Shown: in pieces, positions 53,304-62,840 of the stretch
Numbering within the stretch: the stretch's first letter is position 1
Layout: each line of letters starts with the position of its first letter
From: Litchfieldella anticariensis FP35 = DSM 16096
Lineage (GTDB): Bacteria; Pseudomonadota; Gammaproteobacteria; Pseudomonadales; Halomonadaceae
Assembly: GCF_000409775.1 (NCBI RefSeq)
Contig: NZ_KE332388.1
Span: 1,132,666-1,196,665, forward strand
Direction of reading: 5' to 3'
DNA: 64,000 nucleotides
Translations under genes and position numbers: made by a program
The notes under the pieces: generated by a model
The model's input: the letters and a program-made list of their open reading frames with translations, nothing else
The model's database searches: none
Told to the model about the DNA's origin: nothing

Positions 53304-54337
53304 CCACGTACCTCTAACAGCGCTGCCCCTTGCGACCTGACGATCTCACCAAAGGGCTCGAGCTCAAGCTCGTGAGCTCGACCGATACGCTCGACGTCGT
53401 CTTCCCAAGATGGGTGCACTGCCAGTAACAGGCCACCGGAGGTCTGAGGGTCACACAACCATTGCCAGTGCGCTTCGTCCATCGGCGGTAGTTTGTCGCC
53501 CAGCGCCTGACGGTTGCGTTCGGTACCACCGGGTATCGCCCCTTGACGCCGATAGGCCTCGGCCTGTGCCAGACGCGGCAAACGCTTGAAATCGATGCGT
53601 GCTGCCACACCACTAGCTTCACAGACCTCCGCCAAATGGCCGGCCAAGCCAAATCCTGTGACATCGGTCATGGCATGCACGCCTTCGATTCTTGCCAGCT
53701 CGGCACCGATATCGTTGGGTTTGAGCATGGCCTCCCTCGCCAGGCCCTGATGCCCAGCTTCGAGCAAGCCCTTCTTCTCGGCAGTAGTTAGCATGCCAAC
53801 CCCTAGCGGTTTGGTCAGATACAGCAGATCGCCGACTTGGGCACCTTTGTTGAGCTTGAGATGCTTGAGATCGATCAGGCCATTGACCGCCAGGCCGAAG
53901 ATCGGCTCCGGAGCATCGATGGAGTGGCCCCCGGCCAACCCTAGGCCGAGTTCACGGCACACTGCCTGGGCCCCGGCAACCACATCGCCGGCGATGTCCG
54001 CCCCTAGCTTGTCCAGCGGCCAGCCGAGGATCCCCAGTGCCATGACCGGCGTACCGCCCATGGCATAGATGTCGCTGATGGCATTGGTGGCGGCAATGCG
54101 CCCGAAGTCGAAAGGATCATCGACAATCGGCATGAAGAAGTCGGTGGTGGCAATCATGCCGCGACCATCGCCCAAGTCGTAAACGGCCGCATCCTCGCGG
54201 CCTTGATTGCCGACGATCAGACGGGAATGAGTGGCCCCAGGCCCCGCCTTGGCGAGGATGCCATCCAAGACATCTGGAGCGATCTTGCAGCCACAACCAG
54301 CACCGTGGCTGTATTGGGTCAGGCGAATGGCACTCAT
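53300..54337 (-). CDS. selD: Selenide, water dikinase
   Basis: A 345-residue enzyme making selenophosphate from selenide and ATP. The active-site GAGCGCKI carries Cys17 (not Sec) and Lys18. Later motifs are TTDFFMPIVDDPFDFGRIAATNAISDIYAMGG and LAGGHSIDAPEP. AAGGAGGGAACG precedes the ATG at 54337; the ORF from 54361 adds a few non-family residues. It is in an operon with mnmH, which points to tRNA selenation as its main use here. Confidence 0.95.
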   Translation of the reverse strand: MSAIRLTQYSHGAGCGCKIAPDVLDGILAKAGPGATHSRLIVGNQGREDAAVYDLGDGRGMIATTDFFMPIVDDPFDFGRIAATNAISDIYAMGGTPVMALGILGWPLDKLGADIAGDVVAGAQAVCRELGLGLAGGHSIDAPEPIFGLAVNGLIDLKHLKLNKGAQVGDLLYLTKPLGVGMLTTAEKKGLLEAGHQGLAREAMLKPNDIGAELARIEGVHAMTDVTGFGLAGHLAEVCEASGVAARIDFKRLPRLAQAEAYRRQGAIPGGTERNRQALGDKLPPMDEAHWQWLCDPQTSGGLLLAVHPSWEDDVERIGRAHELELEPFGEIVRSQGAALLEVRG

Positions 54338-54409
54338 CGTTCCCTCCTTAGCATGGCTCATACCTTGATTCTACATCACCCCGATGGCAGCGACTCGACT
54401 TGCCCGACC

Positions 54410-55783
54410 TCACAATGCTTCCAATGCCTCGGCCAATTTCTCGACTGCGATCACTTCCATACCCTCGGGCGCCACCTTGGGAGCATTACCGCGTGGCACG
54501 ATAGCACGGCTGAAACCATGCTTGGCAGCTTCGACGATGCGCTCCTGGCCACTAGGCACTGGGCGGATTTCACCGGATAGGCCTACTTCACCGAACACCA
54601 CCAGCTCACGCGGCAACGGCCGATTCTGCAGACTCGACACCACCGCTAGCAGCACCGCCAAGTCGGCGCTGGTTTCCAGCACCTTGACACCGCCTACTAC
54701 GTTGAGAAAGACATCCTGGTCACCAGTGAATAATCCACCGTGACGGTGCAACACCGCCAGCAGCATGGCCAAACGGTTCGGATCAAGGCCCACCGCAACC
54801 CGCCGTGGATTACCCAGAGCCGACTCGTCGACCAGTGCCTGAACCTCCACGAGAATCGGGCGGGTTCCTTCCCAGACCACCATCACCAAGCTACCAGCAC
54901 TCTGCTCCTCGTTGCGCGAGAGAAAAATGGCACTGGGGTTCTTCACCTCCTTGAGACCATGCTCGAGCATGGCAAATACCCCCAACTCGTTGACTGCGCC
55001 AAAGCGGTTCTTCTGGCCACGCAGGGTACGGAAGCGCGAATCAGCGCCTCCTTCGAGCAACAAAGAGGCATCGATCATATGCTCGAGAACCTTGGGGCCA
55101 GCCAAAGTACCATCCTTGGTGACATGCCCCACCAGCAACAGCACGGTATCCGTTCGCTTGGCGAAACGAGTCAGTGCCGCTGCCGACTCACGCACTTGGG
55201 CGACGCCACCTGGTGCCGAACCGATATCCTCAAGGTGCATGGTCTGGATGGAGTCGATGATCAGTACTTCCGGACGTTCGCGCTCCGCCACCCCGAGCAC
55301 CGTCTCGACACTCGTCTCGGCCAGCATCTTCAATCCTTGTACCGGTAGCTGCAGGCGATGGGCACGCATCGCCACCTGTGACAGCGATTCTTCACCGGTG
55401 ACGTACAGCACCCGCTTCTGCTGCGCCAGCTTACAAGCAGTTTGCAGCAATAGCGTGGACTTGCCGGCCCCGGGATGGCCACCCAGCAATACTGCCGAGC
55501 CCGGCACCAGACCACCACCCAATACCCGGTCGAACTCACCGAAGGTCGAAGAGAAGCGTGGCACCTCGGACAAATCGACGGCAGCGAGATCGACTACCTC
55601 ACGCGACACAATGCCAGCATAACCACTGCGTCCCGTCAGCGCCGGCGACTCTCCAGGGCGCGAATTCGACAGGCGCACCTCGCTCAACGTATTCCATTCT
55701 CGACAGCTTGAGCACTGCCCTTGCCACTTGCTGTATTCAGCACCGCATTCGGTGCACACGAAAGCGCTTTTCGCCTTTGCCAT
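54410..55783 (-). CDS. radA: DNA repair protein RadA
   Basis: A 457-residue RecA-like branch-migration helicase. N-terminal zinc finger CTECGAEYSKWQGQCSSC, Walker A GGHPGAGKST (about 97-106), the RadA-specific KNRFG motif (GQKNRFGAVNELGVF), and a C-terminal Lon-protease-like domain with VGLSGEIRPV are present. It acts in homologous-recombination repair and promotes strand transfer with RecA. It lies upstream of no gene in the same direction within 70 bp except selD, which begins 72 bp beyond its stop. Confidence 0.96.
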   Translation of the reverse strand: MAKAKSAFVCTECGAEYSKWQGQCSSCREWNTLSEVRLSNSRPGESPALTGRSGYAGIVSREVVDLAAVDLSEVPRFSSTFGEFDRVLGGGLVPGSAVLLGGHPGAGKSTLLLQTACKLAQQKRVLYVTGEESLSQVAMRAHRLQLPVQGLKMLAETSVETVLGVAERERPEVLIIDSIQTMHLEDIGSAPGGVAQVRESAAALTRFAKRTDTVLLLVGHVTKDGTLAGPKVLEHMIDASLLLEGGADSRFRTLRGQKNRFGAVNELGVFAMLEHGLKEVKNPSAIFLSRNEEQSAGSLVMVVWEGTRPILVEVQALVDESALGNPRRVAVGLDPNRLAMLLAVLHRHGGLFTGDQDVFLNVVGGVKVLETSADLAVLLAVVSSLQNRPLPRELVVFGEVGLSGEIRPVPSGQERIVEAAKHGFSRAIVPRGNAPKVAPEGMEVIAVEKLAEALEAL

Positions 55784-55833
55784 TACGGCTCATTCCCCTG
55801 GCTATCCGCTCGTCATTCTATCAGGCACAAACA

Positions 55834-55860
55834 CGAGAGGCGGCCGAAGGCCGCCTCTCG
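55834..55860 (-). terminator. Terminator of the NlpE-like gene
   Basis: A perfect 12-bp stem (CGAGAGGCGGCC with GGCCGCCTCTCG) and 3-base loop, 20 bp past the stop on the minus strand, with a loose T-rich tail. Confidence 0.8.
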
Positions 55861-55879
55861 CATCACCATGCAACGTGCA

Positions 55880-56329
55880 TCACTGGCGCTTTAACTGCAA
55901 CATCTCGCTGTTCTGGAAGCGGCGACGCTGGGGGTCGATCAGTTCCAGAGTACGCTCATCGACACGCAGGAAATAATAGATTTGACCATCGCCTTCCGGC
56001 GTCAGCTCATAGACGGTAGCGTTGGGATCAGCAGCTGTGCCACTCAGTACCTCCCACTGCCCGGTGTAGCTCTCGTCGGGCGGATTCTGGGGGTGTTCTC
56101 GATAGCTGGCATCAAGAGTAAAAGTGCGCTCTTCGGGTGGGGCCTGCTCATCGCCCATCAACTCCACGTCGATATCGATTCCGGCACAGTTTCGACACGG
56201 CAACGTACCTGCGTAGACAGCCTCGCCATCTACCGTATCCTCCGCCGTCGTCGGCGCGCCTGTGGGGCCAGCGGCACACCCCGCCAACATGGCCAGCATG
56301 GCGGAACCAACCAGCAACGTCCTGACTTG
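55880..56329 (-). CDS. NlpE N-terminal-domain lipoprotein
   Basis: A 149-residue lipoprotein with lipobox LAGC (C19). The mature part fits the NlpE N-terminal barrel: AVYAGTLPCRNCAGIDIDVEL has the conserved CxxC and is followed by FTLDASYREHP and a QWEVLSG segment. NlpE senses outer-membrane adhesion and lipoprotein defects and signals to Cpx in enterobacteria. Here only the N-terminal domain is present, so a copper or stress link is possible but not shown. GGAGGACTCGC precedes the ATG at 56329. Confidence 0.82.
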   Translation of the reverse strand, partial: QVRTLLVGSAMLAMLAGCAAGPTGAPTTAEDTVDGEAVYAGTLPCRNCAGIDIDVELMGDEQAPPEERTFTLDASYREHPQNPPDESYTGQWEVLSGTAADPNATVYELTPEGDGQIYYFLRVDERTLELIDPQRRRFQNSEMLQLKRQ

Positions 56330-56718
56330 CATGCGAGTCCTCCTAACCAATGAGTCAAGCGCCGTCTCCACGGCGACTTGCCTAACAGCATAACGACAAG
56401 TAGCGCTGACGGACAGTTCTTGAAGCCAGGTAATGTGGTCAATGTTTCCATTGCCCTACTTCGTCACCCGGCCTACCTAGCGCAACGGCACCAATTCGCT
56501 ACAAGCCGATAATTGTCATCCAACAGCATGATACCCCGGTATCCGGGGTTCGGCATCCATCATCGCTTCGGGAGGGAAATATTCCCCCCTCCTCTCAAAT
56601 GAAACAGTTTTGATCGATGCCAAGGCCGACCATACACTACCGCGCCTCAAGGGAGGAATGTCGCGGCTACTGCCCAATGCTGAAGCGCTTGTGCGCTGGG
56701 CAAAGATAGTATGATCGA
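56330..56718. other. Intergenic region between NlpE-like and L,D-transpeptidase genes
   Basis: About 390 bp with no supported gene. It holds the promoter of the NlpE-like gene, read leftward, and the 3' flank of the transpeptidase. Short frames are inconsistent with the local codon pattern. No repeat or operator was recognised. Confidence 0.4.
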
Positions 56719-57384
56719 TCAGCGAATCACCACCAACGTGCCGACATCCAGCCAGCGTTCCAACATCTGGATCTCGGTGTTGGTGACGGCAATGCATCCT
56801 TCGGTCCAGTCACGGATCTGGTGGAAATTGACGGGGCGATTGCCGAGGCCGTGGATGCCGATGTGACCTCCCAGTGGTGTATAAGCGGGGGAGCGGCCAT
56901 ACTGGCGGCGATACTGTTGGTAATCGTGATAGTCCTGATCACTGAGAACACCATTCTGCCAGGCCTCGTGAGCGATCTCCGGAGTTGGGTAGTCGATCCC
57001 GAAGAACAGCTCGAAACGACTTTGGCGATTGATTCTATCGATTCGGAAGTCACCGATAGGCGTCTGGCTGCTGCCTTGCAGACGGATGCGGTTGGCCCCT
57101 GCCGTACCAAAGGCCAGGTAAGGAAACGTCAGAACACGTCGCTCGCCCTGGAACAGGGCCAGTTCGCGCCGATTCAGGTCGATGCGAACCCAGACCTCTT
57201 CGGGCGCTACCGCGGGTAGTTCGATGACAGCTAGCTCGGACCATAGTAAAACCGGTCTCTCGGCCGTTGGAGCAGTTGGAGCAATAGTAGCAACCGAGGA
57301 CGCAAAGCCATGCAGGCTAGCCTGCACACTCGTCGTTATCAGCAAAAGGGTGGCAGTCAGAACCACTAATAGGGACTTGGGCAT
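56719..57384 (-). CDS. L,D-transpeptidase (YkuD family)
   Basis: A 221-residue periplasmic enzyme. A signal peptide (cleavage about residue 22, SVQA) precedes the YkuD domain, which begins VWVRIDLNRRELALFQGERRVLTFPYLAFG. The catalytic segment is HIGIHGLGNRPVNFHQIRDWTEGCIAVTN: His and Cys (about 206) with the GC motif. Such enzymes form 3-3 peptidoglycan cross-links or attach lipoproteins. The lack of a LysM or other anchor domain leaves substrate targeting open. Confidence 0.9.
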   Translation of the reverse strand: MPKSLLVVLTATLLLITTSVQASLHGFASSVATIAPTAPTAERPVLLWSELAVIELPAVAPEEVWVRIDLNRRELALFQGERRVLTFPYLAFGTAGANRIRLQGSSQTPIGDFRIDRINRQSRFELFFGIDYPTPEIAHEAWQNGVLSDQDYHDYQQYRRQYGRSPAYTPLGGHIGIHGLGNRPVNFHQIRDWTEGCIAVTNTEIQMLERWLDVGTLVVIR

Positions 57385-57544
57385 GGGCGACCCTCGAGGA
57401 TTGCCATTGGCTCACCCCGATTGTCACGGATTCCTAAGTGTCTCCATCTCGAATATTGAGCAATTTTTAACCGCTATTTTTTCGTTTTGGTGGTATAGCA
57501 GCGGCCCCTCCTCACACCCGCTTTATTAGCCTGCTTGCTATAAC

Positions 57545-58189
57545 TCAGTTCGCATCCGGCTGCTCCCCCGGTGCCGCCCGCTGAAAGGCTTCAATAGCGC
57601 GGCAATTGGCGGTGATGCGCCGAATCCGCGGGCAGGCCGAGAGGTCGAACTCGAAGCGCTCGGCGTTGAACACCTGAGGCACCAGGCAGACGTCGGCTAG
57701 CGTCGGGGCGTCGCCGTGGCAGAAGTCGCCGCTGCCCGCCTCCCGTGAGAGCATCGTCTCCAAGGCAGTGAATCCCTCGGCAACCCAGTGTCGATACCAG
57801 GTCAGTTTGGTGTCCTCGTCCACCTGCAACTCGTTAACCAGATATTTGAGCACGCGCAGGTTGTTGAGCGGATGGATCTCGCAGGCCACCAGTTGGGCCA
57901 GCGCTCGCACCCGGGCGCGATCCGAGGGATCGGCCGGCAGCAGAGGTGGTTCGGGATAGCGCTCCTCCAGGTACTCGCAGATCGCCAGCGACTGGAGCAA
58001 CTGGGTGCCGTCATCGATGGTGAGCATCGGCACCAGCCCTTGAGGGTTGCGAGCCAAGTACACCTCAGCCCGCTGCTCGCCCTTGACCAGGTTGACCGGA
58101 GCCTGGTCGTACGCCAAACCCTTGATGTTCAACGCGATGCGCACCCGATAGGCGGCAGACGAGCGGAAATAACCGTAGAGCGTCGTCAT
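57545..58189 (-). CDS. maiA: Maleylacetoacetate isomerase
   Basis: A 214-residue zeta-class glutathione transferase of the tyrosine/homogentisate pathway. It converts maleylacetoacetate to fumarylacetoacetate. The signature YFRSSAAYRVRIALNIKGL includes the SSxxYR-type glutathione site; QLLQSLAICEYLEERYPEPPLLP follows. It is the third gene of an hmgA-fah-maiA operon, 31 bp after fah. Confidence 0.95.
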   Translation of the reverse strand: MTTLYGYFRSSAAYRVRIALNIKGLAYDQAPVNLVKGEQRAEVYLARNPQGLVPMLTIDDGTQLLQSLAICEYLEERYPEPPLLPADPSDRARVRALAQLVACEIHPLNNLRVLKYLVNELQVDEDTKLTWYRHWVAEGFTALETMLSREAGSGDFCHGDAPTLADVCLVPQVFNAERFEFDLSACPRIRRITANCRAIEAFQRAAPGEQPDAN

Positions 58190-58220
58190 TTGCCTGCCTC
58201 CTTGGATTAGGAACCTGAAC

Positions 58221-59240
58221 TCATTTTGGCTGATATTTCACGACCTGCTGATCGATGGCACCGAAAATGCTCTGGCCCTGGCGGTCGAACATCTCGATAC
58301 GCACCCTGTCGCCGAAGCGCATGAATGGGGTGTGGCTATCGCCGTGCAAGATCTTCTCGACCATGCGCACCTCGGCCAGGCAACTGTAGCCTACCCCGCC
58401 ATCAGCGACCGGCTTACCTGGGCCGCCATCAGGGTCAGGGTTGGAGACAGTGCCTGAGCCGACGATAGCCCCGGCCCCCAAGTAGCGAGTCTTGGCGGCA
58501 TGCGCGACGAGTTGCGGGAAGCTGAAGATCATGTCGGGGCCGGCCTCGGGCTCACCAAACTTCTCGCCATTCAAATGCACGGTGAGCGGCAGGTGGACCT
58601 TGCCATCACGCCAGGCATCGCCCAACTCGTCCGGGGTCACGGCAATCGGCGAGAAGCTCGAAGCCGGCTTGGCCTGGAAGAAGCCGAACCCCTTGGCCAG
58701 TTCACCAGGAATGAGGCCGCGCAGACTAACGTCGTTAACCAGCATCACCAGCTTGATGTGGCCAGTGGCCTGCTCCGGGGTCACCGCCATCGGTACATCG
58801 TCGGTGATCACGGCGATCTCGCCCTCGAAATCGATGCCGTGGTCCTCACTTATCGCTTCGATGTCCTCCTTGGGAGCCAGGAAGTGATCGCTGCCCCCCT
58901 GGTACATCAGCGGATCGCTCCAGAAAGTCTCGGGCATCTCGGCACCACGCGCTTGGCGCACCAGTTGCACGTGATTGAGATAGGCAGAGCCGTCGGCCCA
59001 GTGAAAGCTACGCGGTAGCGGCGAGTGCAGCCTGGACATATCCAGGTCGAAGGCATCGTCTTCCTGACCGCCATTGAGGGAGGCATAGACCTTTTCCAGA
59101 CGCGGGGCAAGTGTGTCCCAGTCCTCGATGGCCTGCTGCAGGGTGGCGACGATGCCGGGCACGCGCACGGCACGGGTCAGATCGCGGGAGACCACTATCA
59201 GTTCACCGTCGCGGCCTTTGTTGAGAGTAGCGAGTTTCAT
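58221..59240 (-). CDS. fahA: Fumarylacetoacetase (bacterial FAH)
   Basis: A 339-residue hydrolase that cleaves fumarylacetoacetate to fumarate and acetoacetate, ending tyrosine degradation. FAH core motifs: IDFEGEIAVITDDVPM with metal-binding Glu residues, VNDVSLRGLIPGELAKGFGFFQAKP with the active-site Asp, and VGSGTVSNPDP. It is of the shorter bacterial type rather than the 420-residue eukaryotic type. It lies between hmgA (53 bp) and maiA (31 bp) in the same orientation. Confidence 0.92.
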   Translation of the reverse strand: MKLATLNKGRDGELIVVSRDLTRAVRVPGIVATLQQAIEDWDTLAPRLEKVYASLNGGQEDDAFDLDMSRLHSPLPRSFHWADGSAYLNHVQLVRQARGAEMPETFWSDPLMYQGGSDHFLAPKEDIEAISEDHGIDFEGEIAVITDDVPMAVTPEQATGHIKLVMLVNDVSLRGLIPGELAKGFGFFQAKPASSFSPIAVTPDELGDAWRDGKVHLPLTVHLNGEKFGEPEAGPDMIFSFPQLVAHAAKTRYLGAGAIVGSGTVSNPDPDGGPGKPVADGGVGYSCLAEVRMVEKILHGDSHTPFMRFGDRVRIEMFDRQGQSIFGAIDQQVVKYQPK

Positions 59241-59293
59241 CGGTCATTCCTTATCGTCAAAAGTTCGTCATCGTTATAGGTCAGGTGTCTGGA

Positions 59294-60604
59294 TCAGGGC
59301 GTTGACGGGTCGAAATGCGAACGCAGCCCAGCCCACACATCGACGTAGTCGCGCTGACGGAATTCGGCTTCCAGCGCTGCGGGTGTCGGCTGAAAGACGT
59401 AGCGGCTCTCGAACATGAAGGCCAGCGTATTGCTCTGGTATTGGGGTGCCAGCTCAGCCTGGGAGGCCTTCTCAAAGGTCTCGGCATCCGGCCCATGAGG
59501 CGACATGGAGTTGTGCAGGCTGGCGCCGCCAGGTAAGAAGCCTTCAGCCTTGGCATCGTACTCGCCGTGGATCAGCCCCATGAATTCACTCATCAGGTTG
59601 CGATGGAAATAGGGCGGGCGGAAGGTGTTCTCAGCCACCATCCAGCGCGGCGGGAAGATCACGAAGTCGACGTTGGCCATTCCCGGTGTGTCGGAAACCG
59701 AGGTCAGTACGGTGAAGATCGACGGGTCTGGATGGTCGAAACTCACGGTGTTGATGGTGTTGAAGCACGCCAGGTCGTACTTGTAGGGCGCGTAATTGCC
59801 GTGCCAGGCGACCACGTCGAGCGGCGAATGATCGAGATGCGTGGCCCAGAAGCGACCGGAGAACTTGGCGACCAGTTCGAAATCGCCGGACAGATCTTCA
59901 TAGGTCGCGACCGGGCTCAGGAAGTCGCGTGGATTGGCCAAGCCATTAGCACCAATAGGCCCCAAGCCTGGCAGTTCCAACGGGCTGCCGTAATTCTCAC
60001 AGATATAGCCGCGCGCAGCGTCGCTATCCTTGCCCAGGCGCGCCTGGAACTTGACCCCGCGCGGAATCACGGCGATCTCTCCGCCACATACCTCGAGCTC
60101 GCCGAGTTCGGTGCGCAGTCGCAGGATCCCCTGCTGCGGCACGATCAGCAGTTCACCGTCGGCGTTATAGAAGAAGCGCCGATGCATGTCCTGGTTGAAA
60201 GCATAGACATGCACCCCACAGCCGGTCTGGGCGCCGGCATCCCCGTTGACCGCCACGGTCAGCAGGCCGTCGACGAAATCAGTGGGCTCGCTAGGGATTG
60301 GTAGCGGGTCCCAGCGCATCTGGTTGGGATCGGCGGCAGGCTCCACCGGTGGTGCGGTCGCCACCGGTCCTGTTGGCAGCGGCTGATAGGCACTTTGGGC
60401 CACCGAGGGACGAATTCGATACAGCCAACTGCGCAAATTGTGGGAACGTGGCGCGGTGAAGGCCGAGCCAGTGAGTTGCTCGGCATATAGGCCATACGGG
60501 CAGCGCTGCGGTGAGTTCTGGCCTTGTGGCAGGGCACCGGGCAGCGCTTCGCTGGCAAAATGGTTGCGGAAGCCGCTCTGATATTCAAGATCTCGGGTAT
60601 TCAT
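59294..60604 (-). CDS. hmgA: Homogentisate 1,2-dioxygenase
   Basis: A 436-residue Fe(II) ring-cleaving dioxygenase that turns homogentisate into maleylacetoacetate. The N terminus [21 protein letters not shown] and the iron region ([32 protein letters not shown] with Glu and His ligands) match the family. The ATG at 60604 has GAGGA upstream. It is the first gene of the operon; its promoter carries a palindromic operator. The p-hydroxyphenylpyruvate dioxygenase gene is not in the window. Confidence 0.96.
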   Translation of the reverse strand: MNTRDLEYQSGFRNHFASEALPGALPQGQNSPQRCPYGLYAEQLTGSAFTAPRSHNLRSWLYRIRPSVAQSAYQPLPTGPVATAPPVEPAADPNQMRWDPLPIPSEPTDFVDGLLTVAVNGDAGAQTGCGVHVYAFNQDMHRRFFYNADGELLIVPQQGILRLRTELGELEVCGGEIAVIPRGVKFQARLGKDSDAARGYICENYGSPLELPGLGPIGANGLANPRDFLSPVATYEDLSGDFELVAKFSGRFWATHLDHSPLDVVAWHGNYAPYKYDLACFNTINTVSFDHPDPSIFTVLTSVSDTPGMANVDFVIFPPRWMVAENTFRPPYFHRNLMSEFMGLIHGEYDAKAEGFLPGGASLHNSMSPHGPDAETFEKASQAELAPQYQSNTLAFMFESRYVFQPTPAALEAEFRQRDYVDVWAGLRSHFDPSTP

Positions 60605-60800
60605 GCAGACATCCTCACGCAATCAAGACCGTAGTTTGGCGAGACCTGCAATACGCAGTGCCTCTTCCCATACCGAAAGTGCCGCACTACTTGATCACGC
60701 TCGGCGTATGGAATTCCGGCGACCTTGGTGAAGTCGGCCAGCTACTCTTCGGTATCAGGGTAGGGTGTGAACGTCCAGCACCTCGGGTTGCTGGCATCCG

Positions 60801-60829
60801 ATTATTGTTTCAATTGAAACTATAATCAA
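60801..60829 (-). promoter_or_regulatory. hmgA promoter with operator in the spacer
   Basis: On the minus strand: -35 TTGATT (60824-60829), a 17-bp spacer, -10 AATAAT (60801-60806). The spacer contains the perfect 14-bp palindrome GTTTCAATTGAAAC (60807-60820). A degenerate copy, GTTTCAATAGATAC, lies at 60928-60941 nearer the MarR gene. A repressor on this site would exclude RNA polymerase. Confidence 0.7.
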
Positions 60830-61165
60830 AGTATAGCCTCTCCGGGAACGCAACATCAACTCCTCATTGAGCATGGACAGTAGACTGAAAAAACACTCTC
60901 ACCTTGCCGAAAGAGCAACGTCTGGTAGTTTCAATAGATACCATAATGTTGGATACTCATCGCATCCACATCAACAGTGGCAGTCTCTGACCAGCTATGA
61001 ATGTCTGTTCTGAGCTGTATCGCCAGATGCCACCACCGGTACAATCTTCCGTGAAGCCATCTCTTTCTGAATGAGTCGGCATCGAGTATGCGGTTACAGG
61101 TCTTCTCCCGCATCGAACTGTTCCGACCTCAACTACTTCATTGATGACTCTGATGGAGATCTATC
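60830..61165. other. Divergent region between hmgA operon and MarR gene
   Basis: No gene is supported. The region carries the second, imperfect operator half (60928-60941) and must contain the rightward promoter of the MarR gene. Short frames within it lack family features. Confidence 0.5.
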
Positions 61166-61693
61166 ATGGACTCGGATGTGCAACGGCACGAGGCTCCCAG
61201 CAAGAGTAGGGACGACGACCATAGCCGGCCGACGAAACCTGAACTGGACTTGAACCAGTTCCTGCCCTATCGGCTGAATAGCCTGGCGGACCGCATCAGC
61301 CAGGCACTATCGCAGATCTATGATGAAAGTTTCGGCATCAACGTGGCCGAGTGGCGGGTGCTGGCCTGGCTCAGTCACCGGGATGTACTGACGGCCAAGC
61401 AGATCTGCGAATTCACCCGTATGGACAAGGCACGGGTATCCCGCGCCGTGCAAGCGCTCGAGGAGCGGGAGTTGATTCGACGTACCCAATCCACCAGCGA
61501 CCAGCGCGTCCACTACCTGCACCTGACACCTGCTGGAGAGAAATTGTTGGGCGAGTTGATTCCCCAAGCCCATGCCTGGGAAACCGAATTGGTATCCACG
61601 TTGACCGCTGGCGAATATCGCGACCTGTTCAATACCATGAGCAAACTTGAGCGGCAGTTGGAGCGTCTCGAAGAAAACACTAAAACACCCTAG
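61166..61693 (+). CDS. MarR family regulator of the homogentisate operon
   Basis: A 175-residue winged-helix regulator. A charged N-terminal extension (about 28 residues) precedes the MarR domain: NSLADRISQALSQIYDESFGINVAEWRVLAWLS, recognition helix TRMDKARVSRAVQALEERELI and wing RRTQSTSDQRVHYLHLT. It diverges from hmgA-fah-maiA and faces their palindromic operator, so control by a pathway aromatic acid is likely. It converges with the AEC carrier gene. The effector is not readable from sequence. Confidence 0.88.
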   Translation: MDSDVQRHEAPSKSRDDDHSRPTKPELDLNQFLPYRLNSLADRISQALSQIYDESFGINVAEWRVLAWLSHRDVLTAKQICEFTRMDKARVSRAVQALEERELIRRTQSTSDQRVHYLHLTPAGEKLLGELIPQAHAWETELVSTLTAGEYRDLFNTMSKLERQLERLEENTKTP

Positions 61694-61700
61694 CGCCGGT

Positions 61701-62588
61701 TCAGCCGATGACGTGCACGAATATCATGGCCAAGACCAGCGGCATGACTACCAGGCTCCCCAGATTGCCGATCAGTACCAGTGAAGCTACCTTGTGGGGT
61801 TCCTGGCGATACTGCTCCGCCACCAGATAATTAAGCACCGCCGGCGGCAAAGCGGCGAACACCCATAGTGCCGCAGCCCTCGGCCCCTGGATATCCAGCC
61901 ACCAGATCAGCGGCGCTGCCAGGATCAAGCCGCTGAGCGGGCACAGTACCGCTCCCAGCACCCCGGTCTTCCAGTCACTGAAGTCGATATCCAGCATGCG
62001 CACGCCGAGCGCGAACAGCATCAAGGGAATGCACACTCCTCCCAGCATGTTCAGCGCTTCCAGCAACCATACCGGCAACGCTATTCCGCCGAGATTGACA
62101 ACCAGGCCGGCGATGCTGGCCAGCACGATCGGCATCCTGAGCAGCCGCCACATGGGAGTATGCGGGCTAAGCATATAAAGCCCTACCGAGAAGTGCAGCA
62201 ACATCTCGACGATGAATACCACCACCGCCGCCGGCAGCGCTGCTTCACCGAAGGCCAGTACGATCAGGGGAATTCCCATATTCCCGGAGTTGTTGAACAT
62301 CATGGGCGGCAGGAAGGTCTTGGGGTCGAGCCGTAGCCAGCGGGTCACTGGCCACAGTAGCACGCCAGAACCTAGCACGATTAACGCCGCACCCAGTGCC
62401 AGGGTGGCGTATTCTTCGAGTGGTGCCTGGCGGTCGGATAGCACCGCGAACACCAGCATGGGCACGAAAAGCTCCATATTGAGAGTATTGAGCCCACGGA
62501 TATCCGGCGTGCGAAAGCGTCCATAGAGCGTGCCACAGCCAGCGATGAGAAACACCGGCAGCAAGGTGGCGAGTATCTGTCCAATCAT
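61701..62588 (-). CDS. AEC family transporter
   Basis: A 295-residue inner-membrane protein with about ten helices of the auxin efflux carrier family. Typical features are GRFRTPDIRGLNTLNMELFVPMLVF near the N terminus, MMFNNSGNMGIPLIVLAFGE in the middle and PPAVLNYLVAEQYRQEP in the C-terminal crossing region. Bacterial members move malate, malonate or other acids. It is convergent with the MarR gene with 7 bp between, and no substrate is implied by context. Confidence 0.9.
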   Translation of the reverse strand: MIGQILATLLPVFLIAGCGTLYGRFRTPDIRGLNTLNMELFVPMLVFAVLSDRQAPLEEYATLALGAALIVLGSGVLLWPVTRWLRLDPKTFLPPMMFNNSGNMGIPLIVLAFGEAALPAAVVVFIVEMLLHFSVGLYMLSPHTPMWRLLRMPIVLASIAGLVVNLGGIALPVWLLEALNMLGGVCIPLMLFALGVRMLDIDFSDWKTGVLGAVLCPLSGLILAAPLIWWLDIQGPRAAALWVFAALPPAVLNYLVAEQYRQEPHKVASLVLIGNLGSLVVMPLVLAMIFVHVIG

Positions 62589-62609
62589 CCATAGATCCCT
62601 GAATTAGGG

Positions 62610-62748
62610 AAGTGCTGAATAAATCGACGAGCGGCTTCAAGCACAAGGCGCCCGGAGCGCAGCAACCGGAACATATGGGGTATATGTGAGGCTTGCGAGC
62701 ACCGCGTAACGCAGTGATTGAGCTTGCATAGGCATTTATTCAGCTTTC
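62610..62748. repeat. MITE-like element with terminal inverted repeats
   Basis: Ends are GCTGAATAAAT (62614-62624) and its exact complement ATTTATTCAGC (62734-62744), about 120 bp apart. The interior (GCGCCCGGAGCGCAGCAACCGGAACATATGGGGTATATGTG region) is GC-rich and hairpin-forming, with no coding frame. The form suggests a small non-autonomous transposable or palindromic repeat. Confidence 0.65.
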
Positions 62749-62840
62749 CCTTAGGTATTCAGCGTAACATGACTCTGGCTTGCGCAGCGCGCGTGGTGAC
62801 GTCACCATGATAAAAGTTCCAACTCTTCAAGCGAGTCCCC

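Noticed and set aside
56516..56797. 93-codon minus-strand frame upstream of the NlpE-like gene
   Set aside because: It overlaps the 3' end of the L,D-transpeptidase in another frame and lacks a start site or recognisable features.
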